A stretch of 64,000 nt of DNA from Treponema sp. (GTDB lineage Bacteria > Spirochaetota > Spirochaetia > Treponematales > Treponemataceae). The translations under genes were made by a program, and so were the position numbers. The stretch covers positions 186,001 to 250,000 of the forward strand of contig JAGBGX010000006.1 in NCBI GenBank assembly GCA_017935745.1, read 5' to 3'. Under the pieces are notes generated by a model. The model did not search any database. It was not told the DNA's origin and saw nothing but the letters and a program-made list of their open reading frames with translations. Shown in pieces: positions 1-8,291 of this stretch. Position 1 is the first letter of the stretch. The number at the start of each line of letters is the position of its first letter.

Positions 1-384
1 ATCTGTAAGGCCGATGTCCTTGCGCACATCGAGCGTATACGGCGTGTCAACATACTTGAGCGCGTAGTCAGCTTCTACAAGGAAGATGTCAATCCGCTCG
101 TCTGCCGGAGCAGAGCTCTGGGCAAGGAGAGACTCGTCAAGCTTGTCCTGATATGCGTTACCCTGGTTCGGTGTCTGGATAAAGTTCACCTTTACATCTG
201 CCGGAACCTTGGACTTGTAGTATTTGTCAAAGCGAGCGACAAATTCATCGTTCCACACTGCAATGTTAAGCACTTTTCCGTCAGACGACTTGGCTGACGA
301 TTCTTTTTTTGCGCAGGATACAAATGTACCCGCAGCCGCAGCAATCAAAGCTACTCCAAACACAGTAGCCATCACCTTTTTCAT
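1..384 (-). CDS. Sugar ABC transporter substrate-binding lipoprotein, N-terminal part
   Basis: Only the first 128 codons lie in the window; the gene runs off the left edge. It starts with a signal peptide and a lipobox (T-F-V-S-C, Cys about residue 24), so the product should be a lipid-anchored periplasmic binding protein that feeds a carbohydrate ABC permease. From residue 41 on it is almost identical to the complete neighbour at 651-1979 (NIAVWNDEF, TPNQGNAYQDKLDE), so the two are tandem duplicates. The copies differ mainly in the signal peptide/linker and in a short stretch near residue 85. The start is fixed by a GGAGG Shine-Dalgarno at 389-395. The substrate cannot be told from sequence. 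Confidence 0.85.
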   Translation of the reverse strand, partial: MKKVMATVFGVALIAAAAGTFVSCAKKESSAKSSDGKVLNIAVWNDEFVARFDKYYKSKVPADVKVNFIQTPNQGNAYQDKLDESLLAQSSAPADERIDIFLVEADYALKYVDTPYTLDVRKDIGLTD

Positions 385-440
385 GCAAATGCCTCCTTCA
401 TTAGTAAATGCATAAATCATTTTTATCTAAGGTAACTCTT

Positions 441-468
441 ATTATATAGTATTTATTTTAATTTGCAA
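441..468 (-). promoter_or_regulatory. Promoter of the left-edge sugar-binding protein
   Basis: On the minus strand a TTGCAA -35 (463-468) and a perfect TATAAT -10 (441-446) are separated by 16 bp. The leader is about 50 nt and contains a good Shine-Dalgarno. The same arrangement occurs at 2036-2063 for the duplicate gene. Confidence 0.75.
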
Positions 469-489
469 GAAAAAAAACAAAATAAAACA

Positions 490-525
490 CTATTTTTGTG
501 GAAACGTTACAACTTTTGTCATATT
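490..525. promoter_or_regulatory. Operator-like block upstream of sugar-binding protein promoter
   Basis: The block GTGGAAACGTTACAAC is an imperfect palindrome centred on CG, resembling LacI/CcpA-type operators. It sits about 25-35 bp upstream of the -35 and recurs, flanked by the same A/T-rich bases, at 2090-2122 ahead of the paralogue. Its conservation next to diverged sequence suggests a shared regulator. No regulator gene is visible nearby. Confidence 0.45.
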
Positions 526-572
526 TAAATGAATAAACCCCGGCACTTGCGCCGAGGTATAAAACTTCCGCA

Positions 573-622
573 CGAATAAAAACAGGCTGCCCCGGACAAG
601 CTTTTCAGCTTCCAAGGCAGCC
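573..622 (-). terminator. Terminator of sugar-binding protein gene
   Basis: A GGCTGCC/GGCAGCC stem (585-591 with 616-622), with an inner AAGCT/AGCTT helix, is followed on the minus strand by a T-rich tail (575-584). It lies just past the stop codon of the 651-1979 gene. A second weaker hairpin lies at 538-556. Confidence 0.7.
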
Positions 623-650
623 CGCTCCGCATGCTGCTTAAATGAACCGG

Positions 651-1979
651 TTATCTGGACAGGTTCGGATACAGCTCAATAACAGATGTATAGAAGTTGT
701 TCCATGCCTGATCTTCAGAAACTTTTCCGTTGAAGTAGTCAGCAAACGCAGACTGAATCTTCTCTGTCATGCCCTGGTCATACATTGACATGCAGCTCTT
801 GTCGATTGAAGCGGCAGAGTCGATGAACACGGCCATGTGGTTCTGTCCGCCAAGGAACGGATTCTTGTAGTCAGACTTTGCAACCTCACGCATGGCAGGC
901 TCGTTGTTTGTGAAGTCGCCCATTTCCTTTGCAATGCGGACCATGACGTCCTTGTCGCAGGTAAGTGTCAGCATGATGTCCTTGATAAGATCAATGTTGT
1001 CTGAACCCTGTGCACCGCAGATCCATGTTCCGCCCCAAGAGAAGCCCTGCGGTCCGAGGCAGAACGCCCAGTCGCCGTATGAGCCGTTTCCGACCACGTT
1101 GCCCTTTGCAGGATCGTCAAGTGTGTTCGGTGCAAGGCAGAAGTCAAGGAACCATGCCGGCCCGAAGTAGCCGAACACTTTTCCGTCTTTCTTTGCGCCC
1201 TGGAAGCTTTCCGCTGACCACAGGTTCGCCTTGTTATTGTAGCCCTTGTCTGTGTACTCCTTTGTCATCTTAATCCAGCGCTGAATCTGGGGATCAATCT
1301 TGATCTTGTTTCCGACAACCCACTTTGTCTTTACATTGTCAGAGAACACGCGGAACGCATCGTCAAATCCTGAGAGCATGAAATAGCCCTTTGCCTTTGC
1401 CTGCGCTGCAACTGCGTCAAACTTGTCCCAGTTAGAAAGCGCTGCCTGCACTTTTTCAGGATCATCAGTTCCAAGGACTGCCTTTGCAATTGAGCGGCGG
1501 TAGATGAATCCTGCCGGACATGCCTGCCAAGAGACACCCTTGAGGACGCCCTTTGAGTCAGTCATGATATCCTGCGTGTACTTGAACTGGTTCTTGAGAT
1601 CAGCGTTTGTAAGGCCGATGTCCTTGCGCACATCGAGCGTATACGGCGTGTCAACATACTTGAGCGCGTAGTCGGCTTCAACAAGGAAGATGTCAATCCG
1701 CTCGTCTGCGGACTTTGACTTCTGAGAGAGAAGCGCCTCGTCAAGCTTGTCCTGGTATGCGTTGCCCTGGTTCGGTGTCTGGATGAAATTCACCTTTACA
1801 CCTGCCGGAACCCTGGACTTGTAGTACTTGTCAAAGCGGGCGACAAATTCATCGTTCCACACTGCGATGTTGAGCACTTTTCCGCCGTTTGAAGCTCCGC
1901 CCTTCTTCTTTTTAGGTGCTGCTGTTGCCATTGAAACAATCAGCGCGCCTCCCAATACTGCTGCCACTACCTTTTTCAT
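651..1979 (-). CDS. Sugar ABC transporter substrate-binding protein
   Basis: A complete 442-aa periplasmic binding protein of the extracellular solute-binding type used by carbohydrate ABC importers. Residues 1-21 form a signal peptide ending in A-T-A-A, followed by a basic linker (PKKKKGG). Unlike the duplicate at 1-384 it has no lipobox Cys, so it should be a soluble periplasmic protein. The NIAVWNDEF motif starts near residue 38. An AAGGAGG Shine-Dalgarno at 1988-1994 fixes the start. No permease or ATPase gene lies between the two copies; the permease genes may lie beyond the left edge. Substrate unknown. Confidence 0.88.
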   Translation of the reverse strand: MKKVVAAVLGGALIVSMATAAPKKKKGGASNGGKVLNIAVWNDEFVARFDKYYKSRVPAGVKVNFIQTPNQGNAYQDKLDEALLSQKSKSADERIDIFLVEADYALKYVDTPYTLDVRKDIGLTNADLKNQFKYTQDIMTDSKGVLKGVSWQACPAGFIYRRSIAKAVLGTDDPEKVQAALSNWDKFDAVAAQAKAKGYFMLSGFDDAFRVFSDNVKTKWVVGNKIKIDPQIQRWIKMTKEYTDKGYNNKANLWSAESFQGAKKDGKVFGYFGPAWFLDFCLAPNTLDDPAKGNVVGNGSYGDWAFCLGPQGFSWGGTWICGAQGSDNIDLIKDIMLTLTCDKDVMVRIAKEMGDFTNNEPAMREVAKSDYKNPFLGGQNHMAVFIDSAASIDKSCMSMYDQGMTEKIQSAFADYFNGKVSEDQAWNNFYTSVIELYPNLSR

Positions 1980-2035
1980 GCAATTGCCTCCTTCATTAGT
2001 AAATGCACTTACACATTACTTCTTTAGATAGCTTT

Positions 2036-2063
2036 ATTGTATCTCATTTCTTTTTATTTGCAA
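2036..2063 (-). promoter_or_regulatory. Promoter of sugar-binding protein gene
   Basis: TTGCAA -35 (2058-2063), 16-bp spacer, TACAAT -10 (2036-2041) on the minus strand. It matches the promoter of the duplicate at 441-468, with a slightly weaker -10. Confidence 0.7.
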
Positions 2064-2089
2064 GGAAAAAAAACGAAATATAACGATAT

Positions 2090-2122
2090 TTTTGTGGAAA
2101 CGTTACAACTTTTATCATATTT
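2090..2122. promoter_or_regulatory. Operator-like block, second copy
   Basis: Second copy of the GTGGAAACGTTACAAC element seen at 490-525, upstream of the minus-strand promoter. It also lies only about 10-40 bp upstream of the -35 of the divergent HAD gene at 2165, so one regulator could act on both sides. Confidence 0.4.
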
Positions 2123-2129
2123 TGAGCTT

Positions 2130-2158
2130 TTTACAAACCGAAGAAAACGTGATATAGT
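2130..2158 (+). promoter_or_regulatory. Leaderless-type promoter of HAD gene
   Basis: TTTACA (2130-2135), 17-bp spacer, TATAGT (2153-2158). Only 6 nt separate the -10 from the ATG at 2165 and no Shine-Dalgarno is present, so transcription should begin at or next to the start codon. Confidence 0.75.
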
Positions 2159-2164
2159 TACAGC

Positions 2165-2809
2165 ATGAAGAACAGCGGCCTGGAAGGAATTATTTTTGAC
2201 ATTGACGGAACAATATGGAACACAACGGGAATCGTAGCTGTGGCGTGGAACAAGGCGATCGGGCAGTCGGGGCTTCCGGCAAAAAAAGTGAACGCACAGG
2301 TGCTTCAGCGTGAATTCGGAAAGACAATGGACACAATCGCGCTTGACCTGTGGCCGTCACTTTCCAAGCCGCAGCGGGACGCGCTGATTTCGTACTGCTG
2401 CACGGAAGAGCAGATTGCACTCAGGGAAAACACAATAGACATAGCGTATCCTGGAGCCGTGGAAACAATCAGGGAGCTTTCTTCCTCGGAAAATCTCTAT
2501 ATAGTAAGCAACTGCCAGAACGGCTATATTGAGCTGACGATGGAAAAAACCGGGATTGCGCCGTTCATACGGGACTTTGAATGCTTTGGAAGAACAGGAA
2601 AGGCAAAGGCTGAAAACATACAGCTTCTGATGGCGCGCAACGGAATCAGGACGGCAGTGTATGTGGGCGACACGCAGGGAGACGCAGACGCGAGCGCGCA
2701 GGCTGGCATTCCGTTTATCTGGGCTTCCTACGGATTCGGAAGCGCATCAAGGTATATGCAGAAAATCGATTCATTTTCAGATTTGATTGACATTCTCAGG
2801 GAGGCATGA
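2165..2809 (+). CDS. HAD-family phosphatase (phosphoglycolate phosphatase-like)
   Basis: A 214-aa HAD-superfamily subfamily IA hydrolase. Motif I is F-D-I-D-G-T at residues 11-16, with both catalytic aspartates; a helical cap follows. Motif IV is V-G-D-T-x-x-D near residue 168. The closest general resemblance is to phosphoglycolate phosphatase/pyrophosphatase-type enzymes that dephosphorylate small metabolites; the substrate is not evident. There is no ribosome binding site, and the -10 ends 6 nt before the ATG. Its stop overlaps the start of the next HAD gene (ATGATG at 2806-2811), so the two are translationally coupled. Confidence 0.85.
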   Translation: MKNSGLEGIIFDIDGTIWNTTGIVAVAWNKAIGQSGLPAKKVNAQVLQREFGKTMDTIALDLWPSLSKPQRDALISYCCTEEQIALRENTIDIAYPGAVETIRELSSSENLYIVSNCQNGYIELTMEKTGIAPFIRDFECFGRTGKAKAENIQLLMARNGIRTAVYVGDTQGDADASAQAGIPFIWASYGFGSASRYMQKIDSFSDLIDILREA

Positions 2810-3435
2810 TGCTGTACATTTTTGACATGGGCGGAGTTGTGACAACAACAGCAGCTCTGGATGAAAAACTGAGCGCAGTCCTCGGAATTACGGCGCAGGA
2901 ATTCCAGAAGTTCTGCGCGGGAAACTCCGTTGCAGGTTGCGCGGAACGGAACGCAGAAGACAGGGATCTTTTTAAGCTCTGCTCGGACGGAATTATCGGC
3001 GCAAAGGAATTCTGGAGCGAATTTTCCAGAAGGAGCGGAATCGATGTCAAGACAGACTGGTTTCACTGGCTGTTTCACCCGGAAAGAAACGAAAAAACAG
3101 TTGCGCTCATCAAGTTTCTGCGCTCGCAGGGAAACAGGGTTGTGTGCGGCACAAACACGATTGAGTCCCACTACCTGAATCATCTGGAGCGGGGCGACTA
3201 TGCGTTTTTTGACCAGACTTACAGTTCATGCCTGATGGGCGTTTCAAAGCCGGACACTGCATTCTGGAGCATCATTTTGCAGGCGGAAAACACAAGGGCA
3301 CAGGACACTGTCTTTATTGATGACCGGCCGGAAAACTGCGAAGCTGCCGCCTCGCTCGGCATCCGGGCCATTCATTTTACAACGGCAGAAAACACCGCAG
3401 AAGCGCTTGGCATACAGGCAGAAGACGTTTTTTAG
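2806..3435 (+). CDS. HAD-family hydrolase (YihX-like)
   Basis: A 209-aa HAD subfamily IA protein. Motif I reads F-D-M-G-G-V at residues 6-11. The nucleophile Asp7 is present, but the usual second acid at +2 is Gly, as in the YihX/haloacid-dehalogenase-like branch. Motif IV is F-I-D-D-R-x-x-N near residue 165, followed by A-x-x-L-G-I. It overlaps the previous HAD gene by 4 bp and has an in-gene GGGAGG Shine-Dalgarno at about 2798-2803. ATG codons at 2806 and 2809 are both possible starts. Two unlike HAD phosphatases in one operon suggests handling of related sugar phosphates, but this is inference. Confidence 0.8.
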   Translation: MMLYIFDMGGVVTTTAALDEKLSAVLGITAQEFQKFCAGNSVAGCAERNAEDRDLFKLCSDGIIGAKEFWSEFSRRSGIDVKTDWFHWLFHPERNEKTVALIKFLRSQGNRVVCGTNTIESHYLNHLERGDYAFFDQTYSSCLMGVSKPDTAFWSIILQAENTRAQDTVFIDDRPENCEAAASLGIRAIHFTTAENTAEALGIQAEDVF

Positions 3436-3457
3436 CAAGTCAGCGCAGTGTGCAGAC

Positions 3458-4309
3458 TTATTCTGAATGCTCCCATTCATACAGGAACTCAAGCATAAAC
3501 TGCTGGATATTGCCGAACCACTTTTTTTGAAAGCGGCAGGCATTTTTTCCAAGGAACCTGAAATGCCAGCATTCCCAGCGGTAGCCTGTCACATCTTCAT
3601 AGCCCTTTGGAAACGACAGCGACCATCCGTATTCGGCGGCGTGGCTGTACATCCACCGCCCCATTTCCGTGCTGCCAAAATCGTCAGAAATAGAGCCGAA
3701 GTCCGCGGCAGTTCCCAGCTGATGCTGGCTTGTTCCCGCCCGGGCGCTTTCCCGCTCAGCCTCTTCAAGCCCGTCAACGCTCACCCAGTAATTAAACAGG
3801 TTTTCCTGATACGCATAAGAGCGGTACACAGAGCTTACAAGCAGCCTGATTCCGTCCGCAAGCGCAGCCTGAGCCATTTCATTGAGCGCGTCATAGGCTT
3901 CCGGGCGGATTTTCATGCCCGCCTTGTTCAAGTCAAAAAGGCTGTTTTTTTCCAGAAGAATCAGATCCCGCGGAACATATGAGCGTTCTGCTGTGTGCGT
4001 CTTGTCAATCAGAAAAAACAGGCTCTTGTCGTCCTTGCGGAATGACTTTTCTTCCTCAAGGAGCAAAAGCAGCTCTGACAGAAATTCCGCTCTGTTTTCG
4101 TCGTTCACCTGCATTTCGGCCTGCGCCCGGCCAGACATCCGTGCGCACACCCTGAGGCACTTTTCCTCTTCAGCTGAAAGCATTTTTTTTGCAGCGGCAG
4201 GACGGGAAGGCAAAGCGTATGTCTTTGCGCTGCATCCTGAAAAAAGAAAAGCCGCAAAAGCAATTCCAGCAGAAACAGAGACTGCGGCAAGGCGGCAGCC
4301 TCTAGTCAT
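3458..4309 (-). CDS. VanY-type D-alanyl-D-alanine carboxypeptidase lipoprotein
   Basis: A 283-aa lipoprotein with lipobox F-S-G-C (Cys26). The C-terminal half is a peptidase M15B/VanY domain: zinc motif S-x-H-x-L-G-T-A-A-D-F-G near residues 193-204 and the second ligand region E-C-W-H-F-R-F near 245. Such enzymes trim the terminal D-Ala of peptidoglycan stem peptides outside the inner membrane. Its ATG overlaps the end of the STAS gene by 8 bp, so it is the last gene of the phosphatase/STAS operon. That location suggests cell-envelope remodelling is co-expressed with the partner-switch proteins. Confidence 0.85.
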   Translation of the reverse strand: MTRGCRLAAVSVSAGIAFAAFLFSGCSAKTYALPSRPAAAKKMLSAEEEKCLRVCARMSGRAQAEMQVNDENRAEFLSELLLLLEEEKSFRKDDKSLFFLIDKTHTAERSYVPRDLILLEKNSLFDLNKAGMKIRPEAYDALNEMAQAALADGIRLLVSSVYRSYAYQENLFNYWVSVDGLEEAERESARAGTSQHQLGTAADFGSISDDFGSTEMGRWMYSHAAEYGWSLSFPKGYEDVTGYRWECWHFRFLGKNACRFQKKWFGNIQQFMLEFLYEWEHSE

Positions 4310-4634
4310 CAGAAACCTCAGTCACAGAATGAATCACATTGAACATATCAAAAAATCCTGTCCGCTCCAGTGAGCGGCGGGCAGCTTCAGAAGGATTCAT
4401 GACAAAAAGCTTGGTCTTGTTTTCTTCCCCGCTGTTATGGCCCGCAATGACAATGCCGACCCCGGAGGAATCAAGCTGCGTAACCTGCTCCATGTCAAGC
4501 ACCACATTTGTGTCCACTATATAGCTGTACACCTTTTCCTGAAGGTCAGAAGACGTATAAGAGTTGACTGCACCCGTCAGCTCCAGAAGCATATAGTTTA
4601 CGCCGACTTTTTCTCTCAGTGTAAGCTGATCCAT
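4302..4634 (-). CDS. STAS-domain anti-sigma factor antagonist
   Basis: A 110-aa single STAS domain of the SpoIIAA/RsbV type. The phospho-acceptor loop is L-D-S-S-G-V-G around residue 55-61, where an anti-sigma kinase would phosphorylate Ser and a PP2C phosphatase would remove the phosphate. It lies directly downstream of two SpoIIE-type phosphatases, the expected enzyme partners. No HATPase kinase/anti-sigma gene is present in the window, so the third partner must be elsewhere or absent. The Shine-Dalgarno GGAGG at 4642-4646 supports the start. Confidence 0.88.
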   Translation of the reverse strand: MDQLTLREKVGVNYMLLELTGAVNSYTSSDLQEKVYSYIVDTNVVLDMEQVTQLDSSGVGIVIAGHNSGEENKTKLFVMNPSEAARRSLERTGFFDMFNVIHSVTEVSDD

Positions 4635-4687
4635 ACTAAATACCTCCGCATAAAGGAAAAGCAGTTTTCTATCTGCGCACCCGGCTG

Positions 4688-6886
4688 TCAGTTTGCAGCA
4701 GGCTGAGCCTGATTCCCCAGATACTTCATTACAAGGATAGTGACATCGTTTTCCATTTCCTTTGAAGTGAATTCAGCCAGGGCATCATACGTAAAGCGCG
4801 CCATTTTTTCAGCTGGATACATTGAATTTTCCATAAGCGCAGTCTGCGTCCTTGTCTTGCCGAAAATATCACCGCGCAGGGACTTTGTGTCAAGAATTCC
4901 GTCTGTCACAATCATGACAATATCGCCTTCAGACAGCTTTGTTTTCTTGACTTTCAGGAACGGTGCAACATCCTTCACAAATCCGAGGATATGGCCTTCG
5001 CCCTGAATTTCAATGACATTGTTGTATGCGCGGGTATACACAAACAGGGCCGGAATTCCGCAGTTAATGTAGTACATGGTGTCCGTGGCAAAGTCAAGCA
5101 GCCCGAATGTTCCCGCAAAAAAAGTTCCCCGCGGCAAGCTTTCCCGGATAAACACATTGACCTTGGCGACAAGCGTCTTGAAGTCAGTTGTTTCTGTAAG
5201 GAACGTCCTGATAATCGACTTCAGGATAACCATTCCCATGGAAGCCGCGATTCCCTTTCCGCTGAGCGCGCCGATGACAAAAATGTGGCGTGTGTCAGTC
5301 AGGCGGATCATATCGACAAATTCGCCGCCGATGCTGCGCGCCGGAGTCATAAGGTATCCTGCGTCAACTTTCTTGCTCTTTATCAGATCCATGTTTTCCT
5401 GAATGGATGTGATAATCTGCCCGGACATCCTGATTTCACGGTTTACAGTGCCGACAACGGCTTCATTCATAATGTTCTTCACATAGTAGCCGACTACAAA
5501 GAGGTTTGAATAGAACTTGTTAAAGACTTCATAGTCGTACTCCGAGTAAATATTGCCGCTGATTTTCTTGCCAAGCAGAATCAGTCCGATAAACTGCCTC
5601 CCTTCGTTCAGCATTATCATGACATCGGAATTTGACTTGTCCATGATTTCAAGAATCCGATCCTTTATCTGCACAACGCTGTTGCTTTTCTGCGCAAATT
5701 CCCTGAAAATCACCTGAAGATGGTTGTTCATGAGGACATCCACCATAGGCTGATCCACCGGGATATTAAAGGAACTGCCGCTTTCCGAAGAGTACACAGT
5801 CACCATGGAGCCGGTTCCGTCATCAATCAGAATCATCATTGAAGAAGACTCAGCATATTTCTTAAAGATTTTGAATACGCTGCCGGTGATTTCTGAGGAG
5901 TCAAGGTTGAAATCTATGGAAGTTATGTCTTTTTCAAAATTCTCAGAGTATTTTTTCTTTCTGAAAAGCTCCGAATTCTTGAATTTGCTGCGGAACAGAA
6001 TTCCTGCTGCAAGCACGAGAACGACTGCAAGGTACATTGAGACTTCAAAGAGCAGCATATTTATTCCGTGCAGAGGCAGAATCAGCATATACAGCCCGGC
6101 GCAAATGGCGACAGGAACAATGAATCCTATCACAAACCGCACGATGCTCATAAAAATCATTTTGCCGTCAGAAATTTCATCGTTCGTGTTCGCATGAATA
6201 AAGAAATAGATTGCAGGAATAAATCCGGCCTGCATAAAATTGTTTACAACAGGCATCACTTCCGCGCTTTTTTCCAGATACCAGAACAGCGCCCATGAAA
6301 CCGCCACACCCAGAACATTTTGAACCATGTTCTGCTGCCGGAGCTTTGAGCCTGCGTTTTCTGCCCGCACAAGAACCATGACTGAAACAAACGCCGGCAC
6401 GATTCCCCGGTACAGGATGTTGTAAAATGCAAGCCATGAAACCGGGAAAACGCTGCTTAGCGGGCCTTTTTTCAGCATGACTTCCGAATCTATCTGGAGC
6501 GCGCCATTTTCTGAAAGTGAAACGGACTTGAATCCGCCCGGCGCAAAAAAGATTATATAGACAGCCAGCGCAAAAAAGGCAAGCTGAAAAAATCCCATGG
6601 CACGGCCTCTTCTGTAGTCAGGAAACAAGAGAAGATAGCAGCACAGCAGCACAGAAAACCAGCCTGTCAGCAAGTACGTGATGCGGCCTGCTAACAGAGC
6701 AAAGCTATGATAGTTCTTGCTGCACAGGAGAATTGTCATTGCCATAAAAAAGAAAATGACCGCAAAAAGCAGCAGAAGGTTTACAAGAGATCCGCTGGTC
6801 TGGCTTCCTTTCTGACTTCTGTCACAGTGAAATGAAGCATACACTAACGCAGCGCATACAAGGATGTTTATAACGACAAAAATCAT
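4688..6886 (-). CDS. Membrane SpoIIE-type PP2C phosphatase, catalytic motif altered
   Basis: A 732-aa protein. Residues 1-320 hold roughly eight or nine hydrophobic membrane segments, 330-480 resembles a GAF-like sensor, and 500-725 is a SpoIIE/PP2C domain. The catalytic motifs are not canonical: the usual G-D-[VF]-S-G-K-G is G-A-L-S-G-K-G, so a metal-binding Asp is Ala, and G-G-D-Y is G-G-E-F. The later acidic motifs (V-T-D-G-I and E-N-D-V-T) are kept. It may be a weakened phosphatase or a pseudo-enzyme sensor paired with the intact paralogue upstream. The start at 6886 is preferred over an upstream in-frame ATG because GGGAGG (6895-6900) precedes it by 8 nt. It begins 4 nt after the upstream gene ends. 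Confidence 0.82.
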   Translation of the reverse strand: MIFVVINILVCAALVYASFHCDRSQKGSQTSGSLVNLLLLFAVIFFFMAMTILLCSKNYHSFALLAGRITYLLTGWFSVLLCCYLLLFPDYRRGRAMGFFQLAFFALAVYIIFFAPGGFKSVSLSENGALQIDSEVMLKKGPLSSVFPVSWLAFYNILYRGIVPAFVSVMVLVRAENAGSKLRQQNMVQNVLGVAVSWALFWYLEKSAEVMPVVNNFMQAGFIPAIYFFIHANTNDEISDGKMIFMSIVRFVIGFIVPVAICAGLYMLILPLHGINMLLFEVSMYLAVVLVLAAGILFRSKFKNSELFRKKKYSENFEKDITSIDFNLDSSEITGSVFKIFKKYAESSSMMILIDDGTGSMVTVYSSESGSSFNIPVDQPMVDVLMNNHLQVIFREFAQKSNSVVQIKDRILEIMDKSNSDVMIMLNEGRQFIGLILLGKKISGNIYSEYDYEVFNKFYSNLFVVGYYVKNIMNEAVVGTVNREIRMSGQIITSIQENMDLIKSKKVDAGYLMTPARSIGGEFVDMIRLTDTRHIFVIGALSGKGIAASMGMVILKSIIRTFLTETTDFKTLVAKVNVFIRESLPRGTFFAGTFGLLDFATDTMYYINCGIPALFVYTRAYNNVIEIQGEGHILGFVKDVAPFLKVKKTKLSEGDIVMIVTDGILDTKSLRGDIFGKTRTQTALMENSMYPAEKMARFTYDALAEFTSKEMENDVTILVMKYLGNQAQPAAN

Positions 6887-6890
6887 ACTC

Positions 6891-8291
6891 TTACCTCCCC
6901 ACCTTTGCAACGAGCATCGTAACATCGTCGCGAAGCTTTTTACCGCCGTTGTAATCCATAATAAGGTTCACAACATCATCTATAAATTCCTTCGGGGATT
7001 TTGCAGCGCTCTTCTTGATTGTCTTTTCATACAGCTCGGTGTCTCCAAGTTCCACTCCGTCCTCGTTCATGACTTCCGAAACGCCGTCCGAAGCCATCAG
7101 GATAACATCATCACGGAACAGGCGCTGCTCCGCCACATCAACTTCGTCAATATCAATGATTCCGACAAGGGAACAGTTTGAAGTGAGCGGCTTGATTCTA
7201 TAGCCCGAAGGAGAATTGGTGATAATAAGCGGATCCGACATGGAGGCGTTCACATATCTGATTGTCATTTTTTCCGTGTCCACAATGCCGATAAACAGAA
7301 CCGTGTACTTGTCCTGAAGCTTCATGCCCTTAATCGCCTTGTCAACCGCACGGATCATGGCAGGAAGATTTTCCTTGTCGCCCAGAATTTTTACCGTGTT
7401 CATTACAAGTCCCATGACAAGTCCCGCCGCAAGGCCTTTTCCCGAAACATCGCCGAGCATCAGAAGCGTTTTTGAAGGAGTAATCGGAAGAACTGAATAA
7501 TAGTCTCCTGAAACATTGACAAGCGGTCGGTAATAGGCAGCAATCGAAAGCTTGTCAATCTTGGGCATATTCAGCGGAAGGAACGACTGCTGCGTGTCAG
7601 CAAGCTGCTTCCATTCCCTGGAAAGGGAAGCTATTTCCGCAAGGCTGCTGATAGTGAGGGCGCGCTTTTGAAACCTGGCAAATTCATCAAAAAGCTGCTG
7701 ATAGATTTCTGAGTCAAACAGCCTTGTATACCGGCAGAACACATAGAGATGCTTCTTTGCCTTTGAAAGAATGAATCCGCGCGCCTGGTTCTGGTTTGTA
7801 ACAATTCCAAATTCTTCGCCCATAAAGAAATAGCCTTCAGCCCAGTCTTCATGGTAGTTCAGCTCAAGCTTGTCCATGACTGACTGTGAGCATGACAGGC
7901 GGTCCGGGCTGTTGTACAGAACATAGTTTTTTTCCTTGTCAATCAAAAGAACTGAGCAGTCGCCTTTCATTTCAAGCACAGACGAAATCACTTCATAAAA
8001 ATCATCAAGGGAATAGCAGAAACGGATTTTTTCAATAAATTCACTGAGAATGCCAGTTTCCCGTGTAAAAAGATCCTTGTGCTGGATTACTTCCAGAACA
8101 GAATCCCGGCTTCCTGCGGTTACAGAGCAAATCATGCAAAACACAATCGCCGCAGTTACAAACGGAAAAAAAACCGCATAAGAGCGCACTGTATTCAGGA
8201 CAGGAGCAACGACTGCGACTATAAAGCCTAGAATGAAAAGAAGCAGAGCGCCTGTAAAAATCATGACGGCTCTTTTTTTCGTCTTATACAT
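6891..8291 (-). CDS. SpoIIE-type PP2C serine phosphatase (RsbU-like)
   Basis: A 466-aa protein with two N-terminal membrane helices (about 10-30 and 38-60), a GAF-like region (75-230) and a C-terminal SpoIIE/PP2C domain from about 255. The catalytic motifs are intact: S-G-D-Y-Y-S, M-L-G-D-V-S-G-K-G, M-A-S-D-G-V and R-D-D-V-T. By family knowledge such enzymes dephosphorylate a STAS antagonist, here probably the product of 4302-4634. It is the first gene of a four-gene minus-strand operon (PP2C, PP2C, STAS, VanY). The start is supported by AGAGGTG 6-12 nt upstream. Confidence 0.88.
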   Translation of the reverse strand: MYKTKKRAVMIFTGALLLFILGFIVAVVAPVLNTVRSYAVFFPFVTAAIVFCMICSVTAGSRDSVLEVIQHKDLFTRETGILSEFIEKIRFCYSLDDFYEVISSVLEMKGDCSVLLIDKEKNYVLYNSPDRLSCSQSVMDKLELNYHEDWAEGYFFMGEEFGIVTNQNQARGFILSKAKKHLYVFCRYTRLFDSEIYQQLFDEFARFQKRALTISSLAEIASLSREWKQLADTQQSFLPLNMPKIDKLSIAAYYRPLVNVSGDYYSVLPITPSKTLLMLGDVSGKGLAAGLVMGLVMNTVKILGDKENLPAMIRAVDKAIKGMKLQDKYTVLFIGIVDTEKMTIRYVNASMSDPLIITNSPSGYRIKPLTSNCSLVGIIDIDEVDVAEQRLFRDDVILMASDGVSEVMNEDGVELGDTELYEKTIKKSAAKSPKEFIDDVVNLIMDYNGGKKLRDDVTMLVAKVGR

